Shown in pieces: positions 45,592-56,227 of a DNA stretch of 64,000 bases. The stretch spans positions 27,063 to 91,062 of the forward strand of contig CALKGE010000012.1 of the NCBI GenBank assembly GCA_938084685.1, in the 5' to 3' direction. The notes below the pieces were generated by a model. The model did no database searches. It saw nothing but the letters and a program-made list of their open reading frames with translations, and was not told where the DNA came from. Both the position numbers and the translations under genes were made by a program. The stretch's first letter is position 1, and each line of letters starts with the position of its first letter. This DNA is from an uncultured Pirellulaceae bacterium. Its GTDB lineage: Bacteria; Planctomycetota; Planctomycetia; Pirellulales; Pirellulaceae.

Positions 45592-47355
45592 ATGACCGTA
45601 CCGATCAAAAATTACTTCCTGCTCCCCTTCACCTCCATTCTCATTTTGGCCAGCACTTTCATGACCGAACCAGTTCTCGATGCTCAGACTCAGGACCCAA
45701 CCCGTCAGGCAGGTTACGATCGCCCCATCGCACCCTCGAACCAGAGCCGAAGTGTCGTCGTAGCCAGAAACGGCATGGTGGCAACCAGCCATCCACTCGC
45801 AGCGCAGACCGGACTCAGTATTCTGCAATCCGGTGGGAATGCGGTGGATGCCGCCATAGCGGTAAACGCCATGCTGGGAGTAGTCGAGCCGATGAGTAAT
45901 GGCATTGGAGGTGACCTGTTCTGTATTTACTGGGACAACAAAACTCAAAAACTCTATGGCTTAAACGCCAGCGGTCGCAGTCCATACAAAGCAACTCGTG
46001 AGTACTTTGCCTCGAAGGATCTACAGGAAATTCCTCTATTCGGTCCACTCGCCTGGTCGGTTCCTGGATGCGTGAGTGGCTGGCAAGCATTAAACCAACG
46101 GTTTGGTTCACTTCCGCTGAAACAACTACTTGCTCCCTCAATCCGTACTGCCAGAGAGGGCTTTACAGTTTCTGAAGTCATTGCACATTACTGGAAGGTT
46201 TCTGCTGCGTCACTCGCCGAAAACGCCGGATCAGCACAAACCTATCTGATTGATGGAAAACGCGCTCCCGCATTTGGAGAGATCTTTCGGCTGCCCAAAT
46301 TGGCAGACAGTTATCAACTGATTGCCGAACAGGGAGCAGATGCCTTCTATCGAGGAAAGATTGCACGGAAAATCGTAGCCTACAGTGATCAGGTGGGTGG
46401 ACTGTTTACGAGGAAAGACTTCGTGGATCACAAGGCAAGCTGGATCGAGCCTGTATCAACCAGTTACCGGGGATACGATGTTTGGGAACTTCCACCTAAT
46501 GGACAGGGGATCGCAGCTCTGCAGATGCTCAACCTGATTGAACCGTATGACGTCAGGAAAATGGGACCAGGCAGTGCCGATTGGTTTCACCTGTTCAGTG
46601 AAGCCAAAAAACTTGTGTTTGAAGATCGAGCTCAGTTCTATGCAGACATTGACATCGCTGATGTTCCGGTCGACTCACTTATTTCCAAAGAGTATGCGCA
46701 GCAGCGAGGGGAACTCATTGATATGAAACAGGCCAGGCAGCAGGTCCGCCATGGTGATCCCAAAATCCAGCATGGGGATACTGTCTATCTGACCGTCGTC
46801 GACAAAGACCGAAACTGCTGTTCACTGATCCAGAGTATCTTTCATGGATTTGGATCCAGGGTTACTCCTCCTGAAGTTGGGTTCGCCATTCAAAATCGCG
46901 GGGCATTATTCTCACTGGACGAGGACCATCGCAATTGTCTGGAACCCCATAAGCGCCCTTTTCACACCATCATTCCCGCCATGGTAACCAAAGATGGCAA
47001 ACCCTATTTCTCCTTTGGAGTCATGGGCGGGGACATGCAACCTCAGGGCCACGTACAAATCCTCGTCAATATGGTGGACTTTGGAATGAATGTTCAACAG
47101 GCAGGTGACCTTTCCCGAATTCGTCACCTCGGAAGTTCAACTCCCACTGGCAAACGCAGTATGGGACCAGGAATCGTTGAAGTCGAGTCCGGAGTCCCAG
47201 ACCACATTATCGAGGAACTGACATCACGCGGCCATCAGGTGCGTCGAAGTGTTGGAGGTTTTGGAGGCTATCAGGGAATCCTGATTGACCACAAAAACGG
47301 AGTACTACATGGTGCCACGGAGCCCCGAAAAGACGGAGCCGCCGTCGGGTATTGA
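45592..47355 (+). CDS. ggt: Gamma-glutamyltransferase
   Basis: The 587-residue Ntn-hydrolase has the autoprocessing/catalytic threonine in HGDTVYLTVVD (T397). N-terminal landmarks are GMVATSHPLAAQTGLSILQSGGNAVDAAIAVNA and PMSNGIGGDLF; C-terminal are PFHTIIPAMVTKDGKPYFSFGVMGG and GFGGYQGILID. It cleaves the gamma-glutamyl bond of glutathione or transfers the group. The signal peptide (LLPFTSILILASTFM) suggests export. I chose the ATG at 45592, as no ribosome-binding site supports the TTG at 45580. The next gene starts 52 bases later. Confidence 0.94.
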   Translation: MTVPIKNYFLLPFTSILILASTFMTEPVLDAQTQDPTRQAGYDRPIAPSNQSRSVVVARNGMVATSHPLAAQTGLSILQSGGNAVDAAIAVNAMLGVVEPMSNGIGGDLFCIYWDNKTQKLYGLNASGRSPYKATREYFASKDLQEIPLFGPLAWSVPGCVSGWQALNQRFGSLPLKQLLAPSIRTAREGFTVSEVIAHYWKVSAASLAENAGSAQTYLIDGKRAPAFGEIFRLPKLADSYQLIAEQGADAFYRGKIARKIVAYSDQVGGLFTRKDFVDHKASWIEPVSTSYRGYDVWELPPNGQGIAALQMLNLIEPYDVRKMGPGSADWFHLFSEAKKLVFEDRAQFYADIDIADVPVDSLISKEYAQQRGELIDMKQARQQVRHGDPKIQHGDTVYLTVVDKDRNCCSLIQSIFHGFGSRVTPPEVGFAIQNRGALFSLDEDHRNCLEPHKRPFHTIIPAMVTKDGKPYFSFGVMGGDMQPQGHVQILVNMVDFGMNVQQAGDLSRIRHLGSSTPTGKRSMGPGIVEVESGVPDHIIEELTSRGHQVRRSVGGFGGYQGILIDHKNGVLHGATEPRKDGAAVGY

Positions 47356-47407
47356 ATACTTCGGCAACCAGTCGCACGAAATAGATCTTTCCTGTAAGGA
47401 CAAAAGC

Positions 47408-48490
47408 ATGACAAATCGAAGAACCTTCCTATCCTGTCTTTCTGCACTTGGAAGTTATGCCGCGCTGCCCGCACTCCAGGCCTGGGGAAAACAAACAGGT
47501 ACGTCCAAAATCAAGGTCGGCCAAATCGGAACCAAACATGCCCACGCCAGCGGAAAAATTGGAACGGCTCGCAAGTTTTCTGACTTGTACGATGTCGTCG
47601 GTGTCGTGGAACCAGATGACGCTCGCTGGAACAGTGTTAAAAACAGTGCTGCCTATAAAGATGTACCGCGGATGACAGAGGAACAATTGCTGAATGTTGC
47701 AGGACTGCAATTCGTTTGCGTAGAAACGGAAGTAGAGGATCTCATCCAGGCAGCAAAGGCATGCGTCGCAGCCGGCAAACATATCCACCTCGATAAACCC
47801 GCCGGGGTTAATTATTCCGGCTTTGAAAAACTGGTTCAGATGGCTCAGGAAAACGACGTTCTGATACAGATGGGATATATGTTTCGCTATAACCCAGGGT
47901 TTCAATTTATTTTCAAGTCCATTCGAGAAGGCCTGCTGGGTGATGTGTTTGAAGTGGATGGAGTCATCAGTAAGAAAATTGGTGACCAGACCCGAAAACA
48001 ACTTGCCAGGTATGCTGGAGGCACGATGTTTGAGTTAGGCTGTCATCTCATCGATTCGCTCCATGTGGCGATGGGAACGCCGCAGCGAATCACGGCCTTT
48101 CCACGCACTACGTACCCCGACAAAGACGCTCTGGTCGATAACATGCTGGCGGTCTTTGACTATCCGAAAGCGACCGCCACTATTCGATCAGCAATGCTCG
48201 AAGTGGACGGTTTTCGACGACGCCAATTCGTTGTCGTCGGAAGCGAAGGGACGATCGTTCTGCGACCTCTGGAAAAACCGGTCCTCGAATTAACACTGGA
48301 ATCTGCCAAAGAAAACCATACCAAAGGATCGCAGCTGGTCGAGCTCCCCCTATCAGGTGGACGGTATGACGGAGACTTTCTCGAGATGGCCGCTGTGCTC
48401 AATGGGGCCAAGGAATTTCCATTCAGCTATCAACACGACCTCGATGTACAAAAAAGTGTCTTACTGGGAAGCGGATTGAAGTTAAACTGA
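47408..48490 (+). CDS. Gfo/Idh/MocA oxidoreductase with Tat leader
   Basis: The 360-residue protein starts with NRRTFLSCLSALGSYAALPA, a twin-arginine leader. Downstream is a Rossmann-like NAD(P) domain (KVGQIGTKHAHASGK) and the motif DKPAGVNYSGFEKLV (EKP-like), followed by the Gfo/Idh/MocA C-terminal domain (GGTMFELGCHLIDSLHVAMG). The usual GxGxxG is replaced by GQIGTKHA, common for exported planctomycete members. ATG 47408 has AAGGAC upstream. It probably acts on a sugar or inositol derivative. Possibly co-transcribed with ggt. Confidence 0.88.
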   Translation: MTNRRTFLSCLSALGSYAALPALQAWGKQTGTSKIKVGQIGTKHAHASGKIGTARKFSDLYDVVGVVEPDDARWNSVKNSAAYKDVPRMTEEQLLNVAGLQFVCVETEVEDLIQAAKACVAAGKHIHLDKPAGVNYSGFEKLVQMAQENDVLIQMGYMFRYNPGFQFIFKSIREGLLGDVFEVDGVISKKIGDQTRKQLARYAGGTMFELGCHLIDSLHVAMGTPQRITAFPRTTYPDKDALVDNMLAVFDYPKATATIRSAMLEVDGFRRRQFVVVGSEGTIVLRPLEKPVLELTLESAKENHTKGSQLVELPLSGGRYDGDFLEMAAVLNGAKEFPFSYQHDLDVQKSVLLGSGLKLN

Positions 48491-48732
48491 AAATACTCCG
48501 ATTTCAGCAAAAGCTCCCTTATCCAGAGAGGGAAATGGCTGCTTCAGACGTGACAGCGGTGTGCCATAAACCAAATAATTGACACCGGGGAAGCATTTGG
48601 TGAACAATATGCGTGTAGGGGGCACCGGCGCCTGTATGGCCTTTTCTTATTGGTGTATCCTACCACCCAATCTGATGCCACTGGCGTTGTTTGTTTGTTA
48701 CGGAGGCAAACGCTGTCGGGCGTCCTACTTCA

Positions 48733-49290
48733 ATGACTTTTAGCATCGTGAATTCCGACTCCACCGATGTCAACCTCGTCCAAGCCGCGAAACAGGGTGA
48801 TCGTACTGCGCTTATTGAATTGATTAACCTGTATCAGAACCGACTTTATCGAGCGTTACTGCCTGTAACAAACAACTCGGAAGAAGCACTCGACGTAACG
48901 CAGGAGACGTTTGTTCAAGTATTTCGCAAATTGAATTCGCTACAGGAAGACGCTCACTTTTTCACCTGGATTTACCGGATCGGATTCAACATCGCACGTA
49001 CTCGACAACGAAGACAACGCCCCGATCCCATCGACCCCTCTCAAATGATGATTCCTTCTACAGAACAATCTGCCGAACAACGCTATGAAAGTCGGGAATT
49101 TCAGACGGCACTCAGGCAGGCCATCGCGAAACTTCCGGAGGATCACCAACAGGTAATCGTCTTTCGTGAAATTGAGGAGTTGGATTACCAGCAAATCGCT
49201 GATGTACTGAACATCAGTATCGGCACGGTTCGCAGTCGCTTGCACCGAGCCCGAGCACAACTAAGAGAACTACTTAGTGAATGGCTCTAA
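48733..49290 (+). CDS. ECF RNA polymerase sigma factor
   Basis: The 185-residue sigma factor has region 2 (LVQAAKQGDRTALIELINLYQNRLYRALLPVTNNSEEALDVTQETFVQVFRKL) and region 4 (LPEDHQQVIVFREIEELDYQQIADVLNISIGTVRSRLHRARAQLREL). There is no adjacent anti-sigma gene: the next gene is convergent comEC, overlapping its end by 21 bases. Start uncertain because no ribosome-binding site is clear; ATG at 48733 chosen over the TTG at 48691. The target regulon cannot be told from the sequence. Confidence 0.9.
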   Translation: MTFSIVNSDSTDVNLVQAAKQGDRTALIELINLYQNRLYRALLPVTNNSEEALDVTQETFVQVFRKLNSLQEDAHFFTWIYRIGFNIARTRQRRQRPDPIDPSQMMIPSTEQSAEQRYESREFQTALRQAIAKLPEDHQQVIVFREIEELDYQQIADVLNISIGTVRSRLHRARAQLRELLSEWL

Positions 49291-51828
49291 TCCCGTTTGC
49301 TCGACTCGGAATTCAATCAACCCTTCACGACTTGTCATCAACACGTTTCCCTCTCGCCGGCCAGCCACTCGTCGATAGCTGTTCAGCACACGTCTGCTCA
49401 ATTCCTTGTGACCGGTACTGATCACCGCATACCGAGGAAGACTCCATTGACTGAAAAGCTCTGGCTCACTGTGCACGCTTCCATGATGAGGAACCATCAA
49501 AACATCGCAATGTTCGCGTTGCACTTGTTGCTGCAGAATGCCGATACCTTCTGCTTCAATATCTCCCGGCAATAACACCAGGTTTCGCCGATAGCTCAGC
49601 ATCAATACCAGGCTGGCATCATTGTCCGAAGAATAGATGTGCCTGGCGTTTGGCCCTAACACTTTCAGATCTGCCGTCCCCAATTGAAACTGGTCTCCGG
49701 CAGAGATCGTCTGCAACTGTGCGTCGGTCGCGTCCAGTTGTTGAGCCAGATAAGAAACTGCCGCCCCCTTCTTTTCCTTGTCGCCGGGTACAAATAGCTG
49801 CTTATAGGTTCGATCGGAAACGAGTATCTGTTTCGGAGCAAAGCGGGGAAGAAGAAACGGAACAGCGTTGAAGTGATCAAGATCTGCATGGGACACAAGA
49901 ATCCCATCAATCCGACTATGTCCCCGGCTCCACAGAACATCCGCGATTTCCCGCCCCACCATCCTGAAATCCTTCAAGCTGCCTGCATCATAAAGCCACA
50001 CTCCTCCATTGGAAATTTCCAGAAGCACAGAAGTTCCATGTTCAACATTAATAAACACCAAACGGAACTCATCCACCTCTGTCTTCATTCCCATTCGGTG
50101 CGGCCAGAAAAAGAGACTACCCAACACCCAAACTCCCAGGCACCAGCCTAAAGTTGCTTGTGTGGGGAAGCGAGTTGGAATGATACCAACTGCTGCAGCC
50201 AGAAGCACATAAAACAGAACGCACCAAAGATCCGTTGGCCCTGATAACCAGAAGACGCCTGACGATCCCCAATGTGCCCACTCGCTGAGTTGCCAGATCG
50301 ACGCAAAAGAGAATTCCGCAATCACCGCGGGTACAGACTCCAGCATTGGCACACTTCCCAGCAAGGAAACGAAAAAGCCACTCAGGATACCCACAGCTAC
50401 CGGGATGGCCAGCAGCGTGTTAAGCAGAAAGCCAACCAGACTGACCAGATGAAAATTGGCCGAGGTTAATGGGAAGGCTACGATAACAACCATCAAGGTA
50501 GCGCAGGCTGTCGCCTTAAAACTTCCGCACAGATGAAACAAGAGACGAGTGGGGAGGGTTTTTCGACGAATCAGCAATCGCTGAATTCGGGAACGATCTA
50601 CCTGCCAGACCTGTTTGCTCATGATCAACGTCGCGACTGCCACAAACGATAATTGGGTTCCCACGGAAAACAAAGCCGACGGATCAATCGTCAGAATAAT
50701 AAGCCCTGCCAGATAGAGTGAATAGACAGCATGATTCTCGCGGTAAATCGATCGACCGACGACAGAAACGGTGATGAGTATCGCCGCCCTGGTGACCGGG
50801 GGCCTCAAATCTACAACGACAGCATAAAACCAAATCACTGCTAATGCTCCAATTGCCAACCACCTCTGCGCCCGCGGAAAGAATCTGGCCGGAAATAACA
50901 GACCCAAAGCAAGAATCCCAACATGCAACCCGGAAATCGCCATGACATGAATAACACCACCTTCTGCAAACAATTCCAGTTCCTGCTGGTTGAGCTGGAA
51001 GCGATCTCCCAGCAGCACGGCGGCAGCCAACCTGAACTGTTTTACGCGCAGGCTGGTCCTTAAATGATTCCGCATCACATTGCGGATACGGTCCCTCAAC
51101 TGGGTTATCCATCGATTTGATTTACCGGTTATCTGAACAGCTTCGGGCGTATTACCAACGCTCAATATAAAACTCTGCCTGCGTCCCCAGCGGTGTGTTG
51201 CCGAGTCCCAACCTCCGGGGTTGGCTGCATGCCGAAGAGGTATAGCAGTCGCCAGTACGCGCAAACGAGTGCCGGCCTGCAGAGTACTCCAGGGCACCAC
51301 CATCTGTTGTCCGGCCGAAATGGAACAATGTAGCGTGCCGTGTCCGGAAACTTGTATCCACTGAAACCCTGCCTCGGTAAATTGATGCAGAGCCCTGATC
51401 GAAACCTCCATTTTGACTCGCTCCCCCCCAGCACCTCGTCGCAACGGATGCCATGGTTCTGCCGGTTCGACGTTTGCAACACGAGTTACTTCGACGATGG
51501 CGGTAACCGGCGTTGGTTCTGACAAACCACGTCTGAAAGCGTCCGACGGCTCATACCACCAATCCAGGTAATGCCAGAACGCGAAGCTGCTTCCAACCAG
51601 AACCCACAACGTCAGGCAGATCCCTAATGATCTCCAGTCCGATCGGCGGGTAGAGTCGGCCGAACGAAGTTCATCCCCTCGATGAAGAGTGCACAGCAAA
51701 AAAACAACTCCAACCATCAGGCCTGATATCAAATAGACGAGAGGCCCCGGACAAGCCAGGCGATCTACCACAATCCCAACCACAGCCGAGAGAAAGATTC
51801 CGGTTATCGGAGTAAGCCGGTGATACAT
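49270..51828 (-). CDS. comEC: ComEC/Rec2 DNA uptake channel protein
   Basis: The 852-residue protein has N-terminal membrane segments, an OB-like domain (about 90-220), the competence domain with IHVMAISGLHVGILALGLL, several more membrane helices and a C-terminal metallo-beta-lactamase domain (VSHADLDHFNAV with the HxHxDH-like motif, and VPHHGSVHSEPELFSQW). Family members bring single-stranded DNA into the cell. The start at 51828 is preceded by AGAGG; the open frame reaches 51909 (GTG). The end overlaps the convergent sigma factor by 21 bases. No comEA, comF or pilus genes are adjacent. Confidence 0.93.
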   Translation of the reverse strand: MYHRLTPITGIFLSAVVGIVVDRLACPGPLVYLISGLMVGVVFLLCTLHRGDELRSADSTRRSDWRSLGICLTLWVLVGSSFAFWHYLDWWYEPSDAFRRGLSEPTPVTAIVEVTRVANVEPAEPWHPLRRGAGGERVKMEVSIRALHQFTEAGFQWIQVSGHGTLHCSISAGQQMVVPWSTLQAGTRLRVLATAIPLRHAANPGGWDSATHRWGRRQSFILSVGNTPEAVQITGKSNRWITQLRDRIRNVMRNHLRTSLRVKQFRLAAAVLLGDRFQLNQQELELFAEGGVIHVMAISGLHVGILALGLLFPARFFPRAQRWLAIGALAVIWFYAVVVDLRPPVTRAAILITVSVVGRSIYRENHAVYSLYLAGLIILTIDPSALFSVGTQLSFVAVATLIMSKQVWQVDRSRIQRLLIRRKTLPTRLLFHLCGSFKATACATLMVVIVAFPLTSANFHLVSLVGFLLNTLLAIPVAVGILSGFFVSLLGSVPMLESVPAVIAEFSFASIWQLSEWAHWGSSGVFWLSGPTDLWCVLFYVLLAAAVGIIPTRFPTQATLGWCLGVWVLGSLFFWPHRMGMKTEVDEFRLVFINVEHGTSVLLEISNGGVWLYDAGSLKDFRMVGREIADVLWSRGHSRIDGILVSHADLDHFNAVPFLLPRFAPKQILVSDRTYKQLFVPGDKEKKGAAVSYLAQQLDATDAQLQTISAGDQFQLGTADLKVLGPNARHIYSSDNDASLVLMLSYRRNLVLLPGDIEAEGIGILQQQVQREHCDVLMVPHHGSVHSEPELFSQWSLPRYAVISTGHKELSRRVLNSYRRVAGRREGNVLMTSREGLIEFRVEQTGLEPFTK

Positions 51829-52031
51829 CGAAACCTCTGGAGCCCGACACGTGCGAGCAAAATCAGGATCTATGGATAAGTCAGACGAGGGAACTCCTGA
51901 TTGCACCATAGCACTGCTAGATTGGTGTCATCCGTCTTTCACTCTGATGCCACACTTGCAGGCAAACTGTTGTATATTGTGGTTTGACCGCACGCTCCAT
52001 CCGGATCCTGAATACCTGGAAGCAACGATCG

Positions 52032-54257
52032 ATGTTACGCAAGCCTTTGCCCGCAAGACAACTTGTCCCGAGTGGAATCGCTGTTCTGCTGTTGACGTTT
52101 TTTAACGCGATTTCCGTTCCGGCCCAACGTTCTTTTCTGAAAGAACGTACTTCTCCAATCACCTCCGCCCTGAAGATTCGAAAAATGCCAGAATTCCAAT
52201 ATCCAGCTACAAAACGTGGTGACACGAAAGATGATTATCACGGGCAGATTGTAGCGGATCCTTACCGCTGGCTCGAAGACACCGAATCTGAAGAGACAGC
52301 CCGGTGGGTGAAAGCTCAGAACAAAGTCACTTTTGATTACCTGAATCAGATTCCGACGCGGCAGAAGATCGTAGATCGCCTGACAGATCTATGGAATTAC
52401 GAACGGTATGGTCGACCGCTCAAACGTGGCAACTTCTATTTTTACTCCCACAACAACGGACTGCAGAATCAAAGCGTCCTCTATGTTACCGATTCACTGG
52501 AAGCAAAAGCTCGAATTTTACTCGATCCGAATCAATGGTCTAGCGAGGGTACGAAAGCGCTTTCGTCCTATGCACCCAGCCCCAGTGGAAAACTACTGGC
52601 CTACAGCATTTCCTCAGCCGGGTCGGACTGGCGTGAATGGCATGTAATAGACGTTGAAACCGGTAAGCAATTGGATGATCATCTTCAGTGGTCTAAATTC
52701 TCAAGTGCTTCCTGGGCTCACGACAACTCAGGATTTTATTACAGCCGATATGACGAACCGAAAAAAGGCGAAGAATTCTCGGGGACCAATTACTATCAGA
52801 AGCTTTATTTTCACAAGATCGGAACGCCTCAATCTGAAGACGAACTTATCTATCAACGCACCGATGAAAAGCAGTGGGGATTTGGCGGCTATGTCACCGA
52901 GGACGGTCGCTATTTGATCATTTCGGTATGGAAAGGATCCGATCGCCAAAACCAACTTTTCTATAAAGACCTTACTCAGCCTGAAAGCGAAGTGATTGAA
53001 TTAATTACCGGATTTGATGCCGATTATGACTTCATCGGAAATAACGAAAATCAGTTCTGGATCCTTACCGATCTTGAGGCGCCACAAAAACGGGTGATCC
53101 AGATTGATCTTGGTCATCCCGGTCGTGATCACTGGGAGACACTGATTGCGGAATCCGCCCATCGTTTGGAAGACGTTTCCAATACAGGAGGACATTTCAT
53201 CGTCCAGTATCTGCAGGATGCACAAAACCGGGTTTACGTCTATTCAGAGGATGGAAGAATGATTCGTGAAGTGGAGTTACCCGGAGTAGGCTCCACCAGT
53301 GGATTCAGTGGCAGACGAAACGAGAACGAGACGTTCTACAGTTTCACCAACTACGTCACTCCGACTCGAATCTATCGCTACGATGTCGCCACTGGCCAAT
53401 CAGAGCTTTACAAACAACCTGATGTCAAATTTGATTCCGAGCAGTACGAAACAAAACAGGTGTTTGTGACGAGCAAAGACGGAACCAGAGTACCGATGTT
53501 CATTACCAGCAAGAAAGGCCTCAAGCTCCATGGCAAGAATCCGACGATTCTCTATGGATATGGTGGTTTCGACATCTCGTTGACTCCAGGCTTTTCCGTC
53601 TCTAACCTCGTCTGGTTGGAAATGGGAGGAGTTTATGCGGTTGCTAATCTGCGCGGTGGAGGAGAATATGGACTGCGATGGCACGAAGCTGGAATGCGTG
53701 ACAACAAGCAAAACGTTTTTGACGACTTCATTTCATGTGCCGAATGGCTGATCCGCGAGAACTATACCAACACGCCAAATCTGGCGATTCGCGGTGGTAG
53801 CAACGGTGGTCTGCTGGTTGGTGCCTGCATGACCCAACGGCCGGAATTGTACGGAGCTGCAATCCCCGCTGTAGGAGTCATGGATATGTTGAGATATCAC
53901 CAATTCACCATCGGGTGGGCATGGGTTGGTGAATACGGAAGTTCGGATGACAAACAGCAATTTGGTACTCTGTTTAAGTACTCACCCCTCCACAACTTGA
54001 AGCCCGGGACAAACTATCCTTCGACCATGGTAACCACTGCTGATCATGATGACCGCGTCGTCCCGGGACACAGCTTTAAATTTGCAGCGGAACTGCAGCA
54101 TGCTCACAACGGAAGCAATCCTGTTCTGATTCGTATTGAAGAAAGTGCTGGACATGGTGCCGGAACGCCAACCAGTAAACGAATCGACGCGGCAGCAGAT
54201 GTCTTCGCATTCCTGACTGACGTCCTGAAAAACAACCGCTGGACACCAGGAGAATAA
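52032..54257 (+). CDS. Prolyl oligopeptidase family serine peptidase
   Basis: The 741-residue protein has a signal peptide (LVPSGIAVLLLTFFNAISVPAQ). The N-terminal propeller (about residues 60-480) includes DPYRWLEDTESEETARWV, typical of POP. The catalytic domain has RGGSNGGLL (Ser590), DHDDRV (671-676) and SAGHGAG (H708), the Ser-Asp-His triad. It hydrolyses Pro-X bonds in short peptides; the leader implies a periplasmic location. ATG 52032 chosen as it gives the leader. Start of a run followed by the TIM-barrel gene 7 bases later. Confidence 0.93.
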   Translation: MLRKPLPARQLVPSGIAVLLLTFFNAISVPAQRSFLKERTSPITSALKIRKMPEFQYPATKRGDTKDDYHGQIVADPYRWLEDTESEETARWVKAQNKVTFDYLNQIPTRQKIVDRLTDLWNYERYGRPLKRGNFYFYSHNNGLQNQSVLYVTDSLEAKARILLDPNQWSSEGTKALSSYAPSPSGKLLAYSISSAGSDWREWHVIDVETGKQLDDHLQWSKFSSASWAHDNSGFYYSRYDEPKKGEEFSGTNYYQKLYFHKIGTPQSEDELIYQRTDEKQWGFGGYVTEDGRYLIISVWKGSDRQNQLFYKDLTQPESEVIELITGFDADYDFIGNNENQFWILTDLEAPQKRVIQIDLGHPGRDHWETLIAESAHRLEDVSNTGGHFIVQYLQDAQNRVYVYSEDGRMIREVELPGVGSTSGFSGRRNENETFYSFTNYVTPTRIYRYDVATGQSELYKQPDVKFDSEQYETKQVFVTSKDGTRVPMFITSKKGLKLHGKNPTILYGYGGFDISLTPGFSVSNLVWLEMGGVYAVANLRGGGEYGLRWHEAGMRDNKQNVFDDFISCAEWLIRENYTNTPNLAIRGGSNGGLLVGACMTQRPELYGAAIPAVGVMDMLRYHQFTIGWAWVGEYGSSDDKQQFGTLFKYSPLHNLKPGTNYPSTMVTTADHDDRVVPGHSFKFAAELQHAHNGSNPVLIRIEESAGHGAGTPTSKRIDAAADVFAFLTDVLKNNRWTPGE

Positions 54258-54264
54258 ATCACCC

Positions 54265-55086
54265 ATGCAACTCGGTCTCATCAACTCAGCCTGGGTTCAG
54301 GCCAATCAGCCAACACAATTTGGATTACAAAAAACCAGGGAAATCGGTTTTGATTGTATCGATATATTCATCGATCCACTGGACGCGGACATCCGGGAAA
54401 GGCGGCTGATCAAAGATGAATGTAACCGCCTGAAACTTCCCATTAAGTCAATCTGTTGCGTTGCTGTGGGCCTGATCGACTTCAATCCCAGTGTCCAACG
54501 TTTTCACCTTGATCGCTGTCAACAATACCTGGATCTGGTCTATGAATACCAGGCGGACAATCTGCTGCTTGTACTGGGAGAATACATCTGGCAACAGGAA
54601 GTGATTCCTCCTGCAGAACAATGGAACACCGCGGTGAAACATTGCCGGTCTCTGGGAGACTATGCGGAAAATCTGGGAGTGCAAATCGCGTTGGAACTGG
54701 AACCATTCAAGTTGTCGCTACTCAATAACATTGACAACATGGTGAAGTTCATTGATGAGGTAAATCATCCGGCCGTCAAAGCCAACATCGACATCTCACA
54801 CGTGCTGCTCGCAGGGGATGCTCCTGAAGATATTCTGAAACTCAAAGACCGGGCCATTCATGTTCACATTTCGGACTGTGATGGCCAGGTCCACGGTGAT
54901 CTACCTCCGGGTCGAGGAGTTTGTGATTTCATTCCGTATCTCGAAGCTATCAAAACGCTGGATTTTGAAGGGACGATCTCAATCGAATTGGAGTATTCAC
55001 CGGAACCGGACAAGATTGTCCAGTGGGTGGAAGAAGCATACCGGGAGACTGACGCCTTGCTGCAGAAGGTAGGACTACGCTCTTAA
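54265..55086 (+). CDS. Sugar phosphate isomerase/epimerase (xylose isomerase-like TIM barrel)
   Basis: The 273-residue protein begins [20 protein letters not shown], then has [10 protein letters not shown] and the metal-binding motifs [39 protein letters not shown] and GTISIELEY, matching the AP_endonuc_2 superfamily. Substrate unknown; members act on 3-keto sugars, inosose or hydroxypyruvate. It lies 7 bases after the peptidase and 28 bases before a Gfo/Idh gene. The isomerase plus oxidoreductase pair is the usual make-up of sugar or inositol degradation operons. Confidence 0.88.
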   Translation: MQLGLINSAWVQANQPTQFGLQKTREIGFDCIDIFIDPLDADIRERRLIKDECNRLKLPIKSICCVAVGLIDFNPSVQRFHLDRCQQYLDLVYEYQADNLLLVLGEYIWQQEVIPPAEQWNTAVKHCRSLGDYAENLGVQIALELEPFKLSLLNNIDNMVKFIDEVNHPAVKANIDISHVLLAGDAPEDILKLKDRAIHVHISDCDGQVHGDLPPGRGVCDFIPYLEAIKTLDFEGTISIELEYSPEPDKIVQWVEEAYRETDALLQKVGLRS

Positions 55087-55114
55087 ATTAATTTATCCCC
55101 AGAGGTCCAAAGGT

Positions 55115-56209
55115 TTGCTTAGTACTACAGCCCACTTACCTACCCTGCCCAGACAACTCGATTCACCGATCGGCTGTATTGGTTCGGGATTCATCATGGC
55201 CGATTGCCATCTGGTTGCCTACCGGAATGCTGGGTTTAACCCTGTGGCGATCGCCTCCCGCACTCCAGCCAACGCCCAGGCTGTCGCAGCGCGGCACAAT
55301 CTGAGCGCTTATGATTCCTACCAGGCCATGCTTGACGAGGCAGATATCGAAGTCGTTGACGTCGCTGTACCCCCGGACGCACAACTGGATGTCATCCGGG
55401 AGATCATCCGGTATGCAGGAAAAATCAAAGGGATCCTCGCGCAAAAGCCTTTGGGAGTAAACTATCAGCAGGCTCGGGAAATTGTCACACTTTGCCAACA
55501 AGCCGGTATCGTACTGAGTGTCAATCAAAATATGCGTTACGACCAGAGTGTGAGGGCTTGCCGGAAACTCATCGACCAGAATCTGCTCGGGGATCCGGTA
55601 TTTGCCAGCATTGACATGCGAGCCATACCTCACTGGATGCCATGGCAAGAGCGACAGGGCTGGGTGACATTAAGAATTATGTCCATCCACCACCTGGATA
55701 CCTTTCGATACTGGCTGGGTGACCCGCGACGAGTTTTTTGCAGTACGCGGCCTGACCCTCGCACCTCGTTCAAGCATACCGATGGAATTTGCCTTTACAT
55801 TCTGGAGTATGAAAACGGAGCTCGCGCCAGCAGCTGGGATGATGTCTGGGCAGGTCCAGCACGGGAAGGAGCAGCTGCGGATTGTGGTATTCGCTGGCGA
55901 GTGGAAGGGACAGAGGGAATGGCCCGGGGAACCATCGGCTGGCCCGAATACCCAGCACGCACTCCCAGCACGCTCGACTACACCAACATATCACTCGGTG
56001 ACCAGTGGCTTTCACCTCGATGGGACGAGGTCTGGTTTCCAGATGCGTTTGCAGGCACAATGGCCCAGTTACTCGTCGCTCTGGAGAACAACACGACGCC
56101 CGCCATCAGTGCCGAGGATAACCTCATGACCATGGCGCTGGTAGACGCCTGCTACCTGTCAGCCAAAGAACATCGTGCGGTAGAAATCGCAGAAATCACC
56201 AACGGCTAA
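55115..56209 (+). CDS. Gfo/Idh/MocA family oxidoreductase
   Basis: The 364-residue cytoplasmic enzyme has [21 protein letters not shown] (a GxGxxA-type nucleotide motif), [16 protein letters not shown] (EKP-like: QKP), and the C-terminal domain with [15 protein letters not shown]. The TTG at 55115 is the only start before the nucleotide motif; AGAGG precedes it. It probably oxidises a sugar or inositol with NAD(P). It follows the isomerase gene closely, so a shared pathway is likely. Family call is firm, substrate unknown. Confidence 0.9.
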   Translation: MLSTTAHLPTLPRQLDSPIGCIGSGFIMADCHLVAYRNAGFNPVAIASRTPANAQAVAARHNLSAYDSYQAMLDEADIEVVDVAVPPDAQLDVIREIIRYAGKIKGILAQKPLGVNYQQAREIVTLCQQAGIVLSVNQNMRYDQSVRACRKLIDQNLLGDPVFASIDMRAIPHWMPWQERQGWVTLRIMSIHHLDTFRYWLGDPRRVFCSTRPDPRTSFKHTDGICLYILEYENGARASSWDDVWAGPAREGAAADCGIRWRVEGTEGMARGTIGWPEYPARTPSTLDYTNISLGDQWLSPRWDEVWFPDAFAGTMAQLLVALENNTTPAISAEDNLMTMALVDACYLSAKEHRAVEIAEITNG

Positions 56210-56227
56210 ACATCCAGATCTGCTCTG

